Origin: a bacterium
Lineage (GTDB): Bacteria; Myxococcota_A; UBA9160; UBA6930
DNA length: 47,675 nucleotides
NCBI GenBank assembly: GCA_024226235.1
Contig: JAAELW010000188.1
Coordinates: forward strand, 1 to 47,675
Direction of reading: 5' to 3'
Below, in pieces: positions 32,956 to 41,917 of the stretch. Both the position numbers and the translations under genes were made by a program. The first letter of the stretch is position 1; every line of letters begins with the position of its first letter. A model generated the notes under the pieces. That model was not told the origin of the DNA. It made no database searches and worked only from the letters and a program-made list of their open reading frames with translations.

Positions 32956-34149
32956 ATGACCTCCCCCTGGCTCGCAGACGACCCCTCGCGTATCGACCTC
33001 GACCAGTCGATCCGGACCCTATCCTTCGAAAACCCCAGCGGCAGTCCGGGTGCCGCAGGGTCGACGCATGGCGGCCGCAAGGGCGCACCTAACAAAATCC
33101 TGACTGCTGGCGAGCGGGTCATCCTGGGTGATGTCGAGGGCCCGGGTACGATCCGCCATGTCTGGATGACCTTCCCGCCAATGCCGCCCCAGGACATGCG
33201 CGCCCTGTGGATGGAGATTACCTGGGACGATGCCGACGGGCCGAGTCTCTCGGTTCCCTGCCTGGATTTCTTCGGCCTGCCCCACGGCCGGCCGGCGCCC
33301 CTTTCTTCGGCCATGGTGGCTGCGCAGGAGGGGCGCGGCTTCAACGCCTGGTTCCCGATGCCGTTCCGCCGGAACGCACGCATCGAGCTGATCAACGGCT
33401 CGAAGCGGAGCTTCCCCTTCTACTACCAGATCGCCTACACCGTGGGCCCGATCGCAGACGACTCCGGGCTCCTTCACGTGAGCTTTCGCCGCGAAAACCC
33501 GACCGAGCTGACCCGGGATTTCGTGATCGCCGACGACCTCATAGGCCCCGGCCGTTTCCTGGGCTGCAACGTGGGGGTGCGCTGCCTCCACGAGGAGGGC
33601 TTCAGCTGGTACGGAGAGGGCGAGGTGAAGATGTACATCGACGGGGACGACGCGCTACCCACCTGGTGCGGAACCGGCCTGGAAGACTACGTGGGAACCG
33701 CATGGGGAATGGGCGAGCACCAGGTTCCGCTCCAGGGCGTGCCCCTCAGTCTGACGGACCCGGATTCCGGCCGGCCCATGCCCGATTTCGTGAGCTTCTA
33801 CCGCTGGCACCTCCCCGACCCGATCGTCTTCCGGCAAAACATGCGAGTCACGCTCCAGCAGATCGGCGCGGTTCCCGTCGCCAGGGGCCAGACAGAAATC
33901 CGGGAGCAGATCGATCGGCAGGGACGGATCGCGGGCAGCGGGTGGTACGACCTTGGCCAGGACGGCCCTCTCGAAGCCTTCGGCATCTGCGAGCGCAGTG
34001 ACGACGTCTGCGCCACGGCCTACTTCTATGCCCGCGAAGCCCAACCCGTCCCGAAGCTCGACCTGGCAGCTGCCCTCGCGCAGATCGAGCGCCGCCCCTA
34101 CGAGCAGCCCACGGATTTCGAGCGAGCCCTCTCCCCGATGATCCGCTGA
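32956..34149 (+). CDS. DUF2961 (GH172-like) family protein
   Basis: EGPGTIRHVWMTF; NGSKRSFPFYYQIAYT; GEGEVKMYIDGDDALPTWCGTGLEDYVGTAWGM. Confidence 0.88.
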   Translation: MTSPWLADDPSRIDLDQSIRTLSFENPSGSPGAAGSTHGGRKGAPNKILTAGERVILGDVEGPGTIRHVWMTFPPMPPQDMRALWMEITWDDADGPSLSVPCLDFFGLPHGRPAPLSSAMVAAQEGRGFNAWFPMPFRRNARIELINGSKRSFPFYYQIAYTVGPIADDSGLLHVSFRRENPTELTRDFVIADDLIGPGRFLGCNVGVRCLHEEGFSWYGEGEVKMYIDGDDALPTWCGTGLEDYVGTAWGMGEHQVPLQGVPLSLTDPDSGRPMPDFVSFYRWHLPDPIVFRQNMRVTLQQIGAVPVARGQTEIREQIDRQGRIAGSGWYDLGQDGPLEAFGICERSDDVCATAYFYAREAQPVPKLDLAAALAQIERRPYEQPTDFERALSPMIR

Positions 34150-34351
34150 TCGGCGGCAGGGAAGGCAGTCCCTTGGCCCGCGGGCGCCGCTTGGGCCAAG
34201 GGAGTTCGGCGTGGTAGGATGGGCGCCCACTGAAACACCTTCAGGTTTCCGGGTCTTCCCGGGCGAGTGGCAGCTTCGGCCTCCCGAACGGCCCCGCTCG
34301 AGGTGCCGACCCCTTGTCCCTTCCCGCAATTCCCATCCCAAGGAGGATGCA

Positions 34352-35656
34352 ATGATTCGCCTCTCGATCTCGATACTCGCGCTCCTGGCCATGGCTGCTC
34401 CAGCCGTCGCCCAGGACGACGCCGGAGGCGCGCCCTCTTTTGCGGAAGGCGACATCATCACGATGGACCAGATCGACAAGCTGAAGGGTTTCCTTCCGGA
34501 GGAGTTCTGGACGAATCGTGACTTCTTCTTCTACGAGGGAATGCAGCTCGAGATCGGCCCGGCCAACTTCGACTACAGCCCGCCGCAGGTCTACAAGGAC
34601 GCCACGAAGAAGTTCTCGGACCAGGTGCGGCTCGGCCCGGAAAGCAGCATGGAGAATTATCGGGCCGGCCAGCCATTCCCGATGGATGCCATCGACTGCA
34701 AGGGCGATCCGGGAGCCGGCGCGAAGATCGCCTGGAATTTCATGCGGCGTTGGGGAGGCGCGGGCGGCCAGGCTCGCTTCTACTACAGCTACTGGGATCG
34801 CGGTGAGGAGCTGCCTCTCTACTACGAGGGGAACAGCACTGGCGTGAGCCTGGCCTATAGGCCGGAGCCCCAATACGCGGATAACGATGGAGACATCTTC
34901 CGCGGCGAGAAGCGCTACACGGCTGGCGGCCCGAACGTCGAGGCCCCTTTCGATGCTCGCGGCATCATGTTGCTCACCTACCGCTACAAGGATTCGTACA
35001 ATCCCAAGGCGCAGGGAAAGAACGATGACACCTGGGTCTACGTCCCGACACTTCGCAGAGTGCGCCGCATCTCGACGGCCCAGCGAACGGACGCGGTCTC
35101 CGGCACGGACTTCACCTTCGACGACCTGTTCAGCTTCAACGGGGTCATTCCCCAGTACGAGTGGGAATGCCTCGGCACGCAGGACGTCGTCGCGCCGGTC
35201 AACACCAAGCAATTGGCTTTCCCGTACAACAGGGACCACAACTTCGGCCCCTACGGCCTTTCGTTCGCAGACGATCGATGGGAGCTGCGCAAGGCGATCA
35301 AGATCCGTTTCGTCCCGAACGCTGCGGATCATCCCTACAAGTACAAGGACATCTACATCGACATCAACTCGATGGAACCCCTGTACTCGTTCGCCTACGA
35401 CCGCAAGGGTGAGCTGTGGAAGATCCTCTGGCACAACCATCGCTGGAGCGACAACGAGGACTACGAGGAATACGTAGGCTGGGAAGGTGTCGGAGAAGAG
35501 CCTCGCGATCTCGGCGTGGTATCTGACATCATCGTGAACGTCCAAACCGGCACGGGCAACCGCATCGAGTTCTGGAACGTTTCCGGATCGCCCATGAAGA
35601 GCAAGGGCAAGATCCGCCGCTACATCGACGTAGGCCGCCTGACCAAGGGCCGCTAG
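34352..35656 (+). CDS. DUF1329 domain secreted protein
   Basis: Signal peptide; DTWVYVPTLRRVRRISTAQRTDAVSGTDFTFDDLFSFNG; SD aaggagg. Confidence 0.85.
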   Translation: MIRLSISILALLAMAAPAVAQDDAGGAPSFAEGDIITMDQIDKLKGFLPEEFWTNRDFFFYEGMQLEIGPANFDYSPPQVYKDATKKFSDQVRLGPESSMENYRAGQPFPMDAIDCKGDPGAGAKIAWNFMRRWGGAGGQARFYYSYWDRGEELPLYYEGNSTGVSLAYRPEPQYADNDGDIFRGEKRYTAGGPNVEAPFDARGIMLLTYRYKDSYNPKAQGKNDDTWVYVPTLRRVRRISTAQRTDAVSGTDFTFDDLFSFNGVIPQYEWECLGTQDVVAPVNTKQLAFPYNRDHNFGPYGLSFADDRWELRKAIKIRFVPNAADHPYKYKDIYIDINSMEPLYSFAYDRKGELWKILWHNHRWSDNEDYEEYVGWEGVGEEPRDLGVVSDIIVNVQTGTGNRIEFWNVSGSPMKSKGKIRRYIDVGRLTKGR

Positions 35657-35669
35657 CCCCGACGAACCG

Positions 35670-35742
35670 GAGGGGACGCTCCGGGGCGCAACATGAACGC
35701 AACGGGCTGTTGCATTCGTGATGCGCCCCGGGGTGTCCCCTC
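35670..35742. repeat. Long imperfect inverted repeat: 34-bp stem (29/34 Watson-Crick, 3 more G:U), 5-nt loop
   Basis: Left arm 35670-35703 gaggggacgctccggggcgcaacatgaacgcaac; loop gggct; right arm 35709-35742 gttgcattcgtgatgcgccccggggtgtcccctc. Confidence 0.9.
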
Positions 35743-35772
35743 TGTTGCGTTGGGGGGACGGTTGCGCGGAGA

Positions 35773-37083
35773 ATGTCTATCCTCGAAGGCTCCATGGATG
35801 TCTTCGAACTTCTTGGACGCCTTCCCGTCTCCTTCCTGGGTCGGTGTGCAATACCGGGGGAACTCGAAGGTGTGACCTCGCGAGGCGAGGAGGTCAGCGC
35901 CTGGGACACGGGTGCCGACCCGAAGGGCATCGATACGATCTGGGAAGCTGCCGAAGCCCTCTATCGAACCGGCATCAACCCAGCGATCCAGCTCTGCATC
36001 CGCCACCGCGGCGAGATCGTGCTCGACCGCACTCTTGGACATCGGTCCGGCAATGCTCCGAATGACGGTCCTCGCACGCCCAAGGTCCTGGCCACACCGG
36101 ACACGCCGTTCTGCTTGTTCTCCTCGTCGAAGCTCGTCACGGCGATGTTGATCCACAAGCTCGACGAAAACGGCCTCATCCACCTCGAGGACCATGTCGC
36201 AGAATACGTGCCGGGCTTCGAGCGCCACGGCAAGCGGTGGATCACGCTGCGGCACCTGCTGGCGCATACGGCCGGCATCCCGAATCTCGCACCGGATGCG
36301 ATGGACCTGGACCTGTTGAGCCATCCGGACACGATCACCGAACTCGTATGTGACATGCGCCCATCCACCCGCGCGGGTCGCCTCGTGGCCTATCATGCGA
36401 TCAGCGGTGGCTTCGTACTCGGCGAGGTCGTACGACAGGTGACGGGAAAGACGATCCGCGAGTTCATGGCAGCCGAGGTCTGCGAGCCGCTCGGCTTGCG
36501 TTGGATGAACTACGGCGTGGCCGAAGGCGATCTGGGCAAGGTGGCGGTGAATGCACGCACTGGCCCTCCGGCCCCACCGCCAGTCGCGGGGCTCCTGCGC
36601 CGGGCCCTGGGCAAGGATCTCGACGAGGTCGTCGAGCTCTCGAACGACCCGCGTTTCCTGCGCGGGATCATCCCCGCCGGCAATGTGGTTTCGAGCGCTC
36701 GCGAGCTGACGGCCTTCCTGCAATGCCTGCTCGACGAAGGCAGGGTTGGCGACTCTCGCGTTTTCGAACCGCGCACCGTGCGCCACGCCTTGGCGGAGCA
36801 GAGCTACCGCGAGATCGACCTCACACTCTTCATGCCGCTTCGCTACGGCCTCGGCCCGATGCTCGGCGACGATCCGGTCGGCCTGTTCGGCCCGAGCACC
36901 GGCCGCGCGTTCGGACACCTGGGATTCTCGAACATCATCCCCTGGGCCGATCCAGCTCGGGAGATCTCCGTAGCGCTCCTGACCAGTGGCAAGCCAATCC
37001 TCAGCACCCACATCGTACGGCTCTTCCAGCTATTGATCGCGATCAACAGCGCATTCCCACGCCAGGACCGCCCGCTGGATTGA
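35773..37083 (+). CDS. Serine hydrolase of the beta-lactamase class C / esterase family
   Basis: FCLFSSSKLVTAMLIHKLDENGLIHLEDHVAEYVPGF (SxxK); LRHLLAHTAGIPNL; YHAISGGFVLGEVV. Confidence 0.9.
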   Translation: MSILEGSMDVFELLGRLPVSFLGRCAIPGELEGVTSRGEEVSAWDTGADPKGIDTIWEAAEALYRTGINPAIQLCIRHRGEIVLDRTLGHRSGNAPNDGPRTPKVLATPDTPFCLFSSSKLVTAMLIHKLDENGLIHLEDHVAEYVPGFERHGKRWITLRHLLAHTAGIPNLAPDAMDLDLLSHPDTITELVCDMRPSTRAGRLVAYHAISGGFVLGEVVRQVTGKTIREFMAAEVCEPLGLRWMNYGVAEGDLGKVAVNARTGPPAPPPVAGLLRRALGKDLDEVVELSNDPRFLRGIIPAGNVVSSARELTAFLQCLLDEGRVGDSRVFEPRTVRHALAEQSYREIDLTLFMPLRYGLGPMLGDDPVGLFGPSTGRAFGHLGFSNIIPWADPAREISVALLTSGKPILSTHIVRLFQLLIAINSAFPRQDRPLD

Positions 37084-37089
37084 TGGGCT

Positions 37090-37638
37090 CTAGCGGAATG
37101 TCCGCTCGAACAGCCCATCGATGGCCCGGCGGCCATTCTCCTCGAGCAGGCGGGTGCCCGTACCTGCGAAGGTCGGGTGGGTCACGACCGGCTCGCCGCC
37201 CGACTCCCAGCCCTCGCCAGTCCAGTGGTGCCAGGTGTCGGTGGGTTGATCGAAGACGTAGAGAAGCTTGTTGCAGAGCTTCGCGAACTCGGCGCCCCAG
37301 CCCGTGCCACCCTTGACCGTCCCGTCGTCCTTGATCTGGCCGACCACGTAGATTTCCTGGCCGCTGTTCACCTGGTGCCAGATGCTCTGGAGCACTCTGC
37401 GGAAGAGCGGCGTATCCCGATACTCCCGGTGCATCAGCTTGGCGACATAGGCCAGGCTGACGTCACCCTGCTGCAGCTCAGCCGGAGTCAGGACCCGGAT
37501 ACCTCGGGTCCGCGCATCGTTGTGGCCTTCGAAGGTATAGTTCACCTCGGCGATGCCGTGGCGCTCGGCGGCCGCACCAAAGGCGGCCTCGGCGCCACCA
37601 GCCGCTCCGCTGTACAGCACGCATTCCTCGGCCTTCAT
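37090..37638 (-). CDS. SLOG-like (Rossmannoid) standalone protein
   Basis: VLYSGAAGGAEAAFGAAAERHGI; IYVVGQIKDDGTVKGGTGWGAEFAKLCNKLLYVFDQPTDTWHHW; FAGTGTRLLEENGRRAIDGLFERTF. Confidence 0.6.
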   Translation of the reverse strand: MKAEECVLYSGAAGGAEAAFGAAAERHGIAEVNYTFEGHNDARTRGIRVLTPAELQQGDVSLAYVAKLMHREYRDTPLFRRVLQSIWHQVNSGQEIYVVGQIKDDGTVKGGTGWGAEFAKLCNKLLYVFDQPTDTWHHWTGEGWESGGEPVVTHPTFAGTGTRLLEENGRRAIDGLFERTFR

Positions 37639-37830
37639 GGTTCCCTCCCTCACGAGCGGAAAGATCATGACACCCAAGACCCCTTGCGCCAGCCCCAGCC
37701 GATCGCACCGCCGACGCGCGGAAGCGGCTGGAATCCCGAAAGGCCCCGCGGGGCGCAAGACAATGAAACGACGGACCCGCGGCTCGTGTCATAGTGGGTA
37801 GATGAGACGCGTTTCTGGGGGAGCGCTCTG

Positions 37831-38442
37831 TTGGATGGCATCACGACGAAGATGATCGGACGAGCCGCCGCGACGAGCCCTGCCGATTCCGAGCTGGACC
37901 AGCGCTGGCTGGCTGGCGAGGAAGGCGCGATGGCGGAGGTACACGGGCGCTACCGCCGGCGCCTGGAAGGGGTCGCGTTCCGAATCGTCGGCAATCGGGC
38001 CGACGCAGAGGACGTGGTGCAGCGGGTCTTCGTTGCGCTGCCACGGGCAGCTTACGACGGTACGGCGAGCCTCTGGTCGTACCTCTACCGAGCCGCAGTC
38101 AATGGCTCGGTCAATCTGCTCCGCTCCCGGAAACGGCGTGTCGGACTCGAACGCGAGGTGCTCTCGCAGGCACGCATGCGGGGCGATGCCAGCCAGGGGC
38201 CCGAGGCCCAGGTACTCGAGGGAGAGATCCTGGCAGCCGTCGCAAAGGCGCTCCTGGAAGTGAAGCCGCAGCACCGCGTGGCGCTGGTCCTGCACATCCA
38301 TCACGGCCTCACGAACGTGGAAATCGCGGAGCGCGAGCAGGTGCCGCCGGCCACAGTCGGCACCTGGCTTCGAAGGGGAAGGGAGGAGCTCCGCGAGGCC
38401 CTAGGGCCGCTGCTGCGCGACGTCGGGAGGAACAGGCCTTGA
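37831..38442 (+). CDS. ECF-type RNA polymerase sigma factor
   Basis: GNRADAEDVVQRVFVALPRAAYDGTASLWSYLYRAAVNGSVNLLRSRKRR; sigma4: HHGLTNVEIAEREQVPPATVGTWLRRGREELR; TTG start. Confidence 0.88.
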   Translation: MDGITTKMIGRAAATSPADSELDQRWLAGEEGAMAEVHGRYRRRLEGVAFRIVGNRADAEDVVQRVFVALPRAAYDGTASLWSYLYRAAVNGSVNLLRSRKRRVGLEREVLSQARMRGDASQGPEAQVLEGEILAAVAKALLEVKPQHRVALVLHIHHGLTNVEIAEREQVPPATVGTWLRRGREELREALGPLLRDVGRNRP

Positions 38443-38867
38443 TTCATTGGAAGGCCCGCCGTCTGCTTCCCCAGGTATTGGATGGAACCCTGACCGCACA
38501 TCTCGAGGCCCTGGTCCGGGAGCACGCCGACGACTGCGAGGCATGCCGACAAGCGCTTGCCGAGTTCGACGCCTGCGAAAACCTGCTGGCGCAGCTGCCG
38601 CTCTCCCTCGTCCCCCTCGACGTGCCGGAAGGCCGAACCGATCGGTTGCGGGCGCTCTCGCGGTGGATCGTCGATCCGGAGCCGAGCCTCGGAGAGCGGG
38701 TCGGTATGTCCGCACTCGGCGCCTTCGCAGCGGCCGCGATGCTGGCGGTCGTGCTGAGCGGGGCGACGTGGGACCCGGCACCCAAGGACTCGCAGACGCA
38801 GGTCGCGCTGGCCGGCGTCGTCCCCATCCCGGAAACCGAGCTGATGCCCATGGGGCGCTGGCGCTAG
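38439..38867 (+). CDS. Anti-sigma factor (zinc-binding, HxxxCxxC, one transmembrane segment)
   Basis: VREHADDCEACRQALAEF; TM VGMSALGAFAAAAMLAVVLSG; TTGA overlap with sigma factor stop. Confidence 0.75.
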   Translation: MIHWKARRLLPQVLDGTLTAHLEALVREHADDCEACRQALAEFDACENLLAQLPLSLVPLDVPEGRTDRLRALSRWIVDPEPSLGERVGMSALGAFAAAAMLAVVLSGATWDPAPKDSQTQVALAGVVPIPETELMPMGRWR

Positions 38868-38896
38868 GAACGGAAGCTCGGAAATCGCTTCGCCGG

Positions 38897-38910
38897 GGGT
38901 GATTTCACCC
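38897..38910. promoter_or_regulatory. Palindrome, candidate operator
   Basis: gggtga-tt-tcaccc between the anti-sigma gene and the XRE gene. Confidence 0.35.
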
Positions 38911-39068
38911 GCAAAATCTGAAGCCCGAATTTCCCCCAACTACCTGTTTCTACTTCGGATTTCTTGTCTCCACCCAGTCTGTGGGGTTCTCCCGACTTCG
39001 CTCCATCGTTGGATGGTCGCTAACCTCGATCGCTCCCGTCCCGAGCATCTACATCGAGGCCCCCCTGG

Positions 39069-39314
39069 ATGAACCGTATTCGCGCAGCGCGACAAGCACT
39101 CGGCTGGACACAGGCCGAGCTGGCCCTGCGCGCGCGCGTATCTCCCAGGACCGTTCACGCGATCGAGAAGGGCCAGGCATGCCGACAGGCGACCAAGCGG
39201 AAGATCCTCACCGCACTCGGTGTGCCGTGGGAGCTTCGCGAAGACTACTTCCTCCGGCCCGTGCGGGTTCCGGCGCGAGCCGCAACCATCGCCGCGGTAA
39301 ACGAGAGAGCGTAG
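39069..39314 (+). CDS. XRE-family HTH regulator (small)
   Basis: MNRIRAARQALGWTQAELALRARVSPRTVHAIEKGQACRQATKRKILTALGV. Confidence 0.85.
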   Translation: MNRIRAARQALGWTQAELALRARVSPRTVHAIEKGQACRQATKRKILTALGVPWELREDYFLRPVRVPARAATIAAVNERA

Positions 39315-39320
39315 AATTGC

Positions 39321-39344
39321 GGCCCGCTCGTCGGACGAGCGGCC
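39321..39344 (+). terminator. Hairpin after XRE gene, candidate terminator
   Basis: ggcccgctcgtcggacgagcggcc; ccgctcgtc/gacgagcgg arms; 7 bp after stop; no strong T-run. Confidence 0.4.
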
Positions 39345-39424
39345 TGTGAAAATTGCCCAATTTGGCCACTGGTTGTAGCTTGGCGCCGCGGTCTGACCCC
39401 GCGTCGTGCGGTCACTTGGATTTG

Positions 39425-39442
39425 GATCCGGTTTGATCCGGT
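39425..39442. promoter_or_regulatory. Direct repeat GATCCGGT x2 with 10-bp period upstream of nosZ
   Basis: gGATCCGGTttGATCCGGTa; about 70 bp upstream of the nosZ ATG. Confidence 0.35.
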
Positions 39443-39510
39443 ATGGCCCTTGCAGTTGGAAACCCCGGCAGGGTCGAGCCGGACGTCATCATTATTGGGG
39501 GGAAGCGAAT

Positions 39511-41814
39511 ATGTTGAGGCGAGATACCAAGGGATGGATCCAAGGACTTTGCGCGGCGCTGCTCGGCGTCGCTTTCGTACTGAGTGCGAGCCCCGGTTCC
39601 GCTGAAACCCTGCAGCAGGTGATGAAGCGGCGTGGGCTCACCCAGGAGAACCTGCTCGCAGCGGCCAAGACCTACACGCCGACCGGCGAGCGCGACGAAT
39701 TCATCGCGTTCGCCTCCGGCGGCCAGAGCGGCCACGTGATCGCCTATGGGATCCCGTCGATGCGGATCCTCAAGTACATCGGAGTATTCACCCCGGAACC
39801 GTGGCAGGGCTACGGCTTCGAGGAAGAATCCAAGGTGATCCTGAACCAGGGCCGCATCAACGGGCGGGACATCACCTGGGGCGATACCCATCATCCCGCC
39901 CTCTCTGAGACCAACGGTGACTACGATGGTGAGTTCCTGTTCATCAACGACAAGGCCAACCCGCGCCTCGCAGTGATCGACCTGAAGGACTTCGAGACGA
40001 AGCAGATCATCGTGAACCCGGTCTTCCAGAGCGAGCATGGCGGGGCCTTCGTCAGCGGGAACACCGAGTGGTTGATGGAACCAGCCCAGTACGCAGCGCC
40101 CCTCGGCGGTGAGTACGCGCCCCTCGAGCTCTTCAATGAGAAGTACCGGGGCGGGCTCACGTATTGGAAGTTCAACCGCGAGAAGGGCAAGCTCGAGCCC
40201 GAGAACTCTTTCGCCATCGAGCTTCCGCCCTACAGCCAGGATCTCTCGGACTTCGGCAAGGGCCCGAGTGAGGGCTTCGCGTTCGTGAACTCGTTCTGCA
40301 GCGAGCGCTACGTCGGGGGCATCATGCGCGATCGCCCGCCCTTCGAAGCGGGCTGCTCGGCCAAGGACACGGATTATCTCCACGTCGTCGATTGGAAGAA
40401 GGCGGCCCAGGTTGCGGCAGCCGGCAAAGTCAAGATGATCAACGGGTTCCCCGTGATCATGCTCGAGACCACGGTCAAGGAGGGTCTGGTCCATCTGATC
40501 CCGGAGCCCAAGAGCCCGCACGGCATCGATGTGAGCCCGGACGGTGAGTACATGGTGGTTTCGGGAAAGCTCGACACCCATACGACCGTCTTCAAGTGGT
40601 CGAAGATCAAGGCCCTGATCGACGCCAAGGAATACGCGAGCACGGATCCCTACGGCCTGCCGATCCTCGACATGAAGAAGGCCATGCATACCCAGGTGCA
40701 GTTGGGCCTTGGGCCCCTGCATACCCAGTACGACTCGGTGAAGGGCGTCGCCTATACATCGCTGTACGTGGATTCGATGGTCGCGCGTTGGAACTACGTC
40801 GAAGGCAAGCTGCTCAGCAAGATCCCGATCCACTACAACATCGGCCACGTGATGACGATGCACGGCGACACGGTCAAGCCGCGCGGCAAATACCTCGTCT
40901 CGCTCAACAAGCTCGCGATCGACCGCTTCAACCCGGTCGGCCCGCTGCACCCCCAGAACCATCAGCTGATCGACATCTCTGAGGACAAGATGCAGCTGTT
41001 GATGGACATGCCTCTCCCGCTCGGCGAACCGCATTACGTGGTCGCCATCGAGGCTGGGCTGATCAAGCCGAAGATCCGCTACAAGAGCGGCACCAACACC
41101 CGGACGGATGAGATCTCCGAGCACAAGACCCGGGCCGGTGAAGAGCGCATCGTCAAGGATGGGAACAAGGTCGAGGTCTGGGGGACGTTGATCCGCTCCC
41201 ACATCACTCCTGAGATCATCGAAGTCGATGAGGGCAACGAGGTGGTCGTCCACCTGACGAACCTGGAGCGGGCGCAGGACCAGACCCACGGCTTCACGAT
41301 CGGCAAGTACAACGTCCACGGTTCCTTCGAACCCGGTGAGACGGCGACCGTGAAGATGGTGGCCGATACGCCCGGCGTATTCCCCTACTACTGCACCGAG
41401 TTCTGCTCGGCCCTCCACCTGGAGATGCAGGGGTATCTGCTGGTCAAGCCGAAGGGCTACCAGGCCAAGGTCGGCGAGCTGATGGCGAAGGACGAGTACG
41501 TCAAGGCCGATTACGACAAGCAGGTAGCCACGAACGTGGAAACCCAAGCCGTGATCGACGAAGTGGTGGGCTTCATCACGACCCACAACTACAAGGACTT
41601 CCCGGAGGTGGTGGCCCTCGTCGAGGACGCGACCGACCAGCTCAACCGGGCCGGTGAGGCCAAGAAGCGGGCCGAGGAAGAAGCCGCAAAGGAAACCTGG
41701 AACAGCGCCACACTCTGGGCGGGTCAGTGGTGGCAATACCAGGTGAAGGCGGCGGACATCGGACTTCGCGCCAAGACCTATCTGGAACAACACGGCGCGA
41801 AGAAGTTGGAGTAG
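39511..41814 (+). CDS. nosZ: Nitrous oxide reductase, clade II / Sec-type
   Basis: DTHHPALSETNGDYDG; SEHGGAF; PHGIDVSPDGEYMVVSGKL; LGPLHTQYD; HVMTMHGDT; GPLHPQNHQLID (CuZ histidines); CTEFCSALHLEMQG (CuA); Sec-like signal; nosB/G/H neighbours. Confidence 0.97.
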   Translation: MLRRDTKGWIQGLCAALLGVAFVLSASPGSAETLQQVMKRRGLTQENLLAAAKTYTPTGERDEFIAFASGGQSGHVIAYGIPSMRILKYIGVFTPEPWQGYGFEEESKVILNQGRINGRDITWGDTHHPALSETNGDYDGEFLFINDKANPRLAVIDLKDFETKQIIVNPVFQSEHGGAFVSGNTEWLMEPAQYAAPLGGEYAPLELFNEKYRGGLTYWKFNREKGKLEPENSFAIELPPYSQDLSDFGKGPSEGFAFVNSFCSERYVGGIMRDRPPFEAGCSAKDTDYLHVVDWKKAAQVAAAGKVKMINGFPVIMLETTVKEGLVHLIPEPKSPHGIDVSPDGEYMVVSGKLDTHTTVFKWSKIKALIDAKEYASTDPYGLPILDMKKAMHTQVQLGLGPLHTQYDSVKGVAYTSLYVDSMVARWNYVEGKLLSKIPIHYNIGHVMTMHGDTVKPRGKYLVSLNKLAIDRFNPVGPLHPQNHQLIDISEDKMQLLMDMPLPLGEPHYVVAIEAGLIKPKIRYKSGTNTRTDEISEHKTRAGEERIVKDGNKVEVWGTLIRSHITPEIIEVDEGNEVVVHLTNLERAQDQTHGFTIGKYNVHGSFEPGETATVKMVADTPGVFPYYCTEFCSALHLEMQGYLLVKPKGYQAKVGELMAKDEYVKADYDKQVATNVETQAVIDEVVGFITTHNYKDFPEVVALVEDATDQLNRAGEAKKRAEEEAAKETWNSATLWAGQWWQYQVKAADIGLRAKTYLEQHGAKKLE

Positions 41815-41842
41815 CGCCACGGCGCTTCGACCCGGCCCAACC

Positions 41843-41872
41843 GGACGAGGGGGATGCACCTCCCCCTCGTCC
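41843..41872. repeat. Hairpin between nosZ and the first cytochrome gene: 12-bp perfect stem, 6-nt loop
   Basis: ggacgaggggga-tgcacc-tccccctcgtcc. Confidence 0.8.
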
Positions 41873-41917
41873 CCGTCCATCCCTGAAACAGAACAGGGAA
41901 GGAAAGAGGAACAGGAA

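Noticed and set aside
38536-39190. Shared 'aggcatgccgaca' in the anti-sigma and XRE genes
   Set aside because: Short match within coding sequence of unrelated proteins; probably chance.
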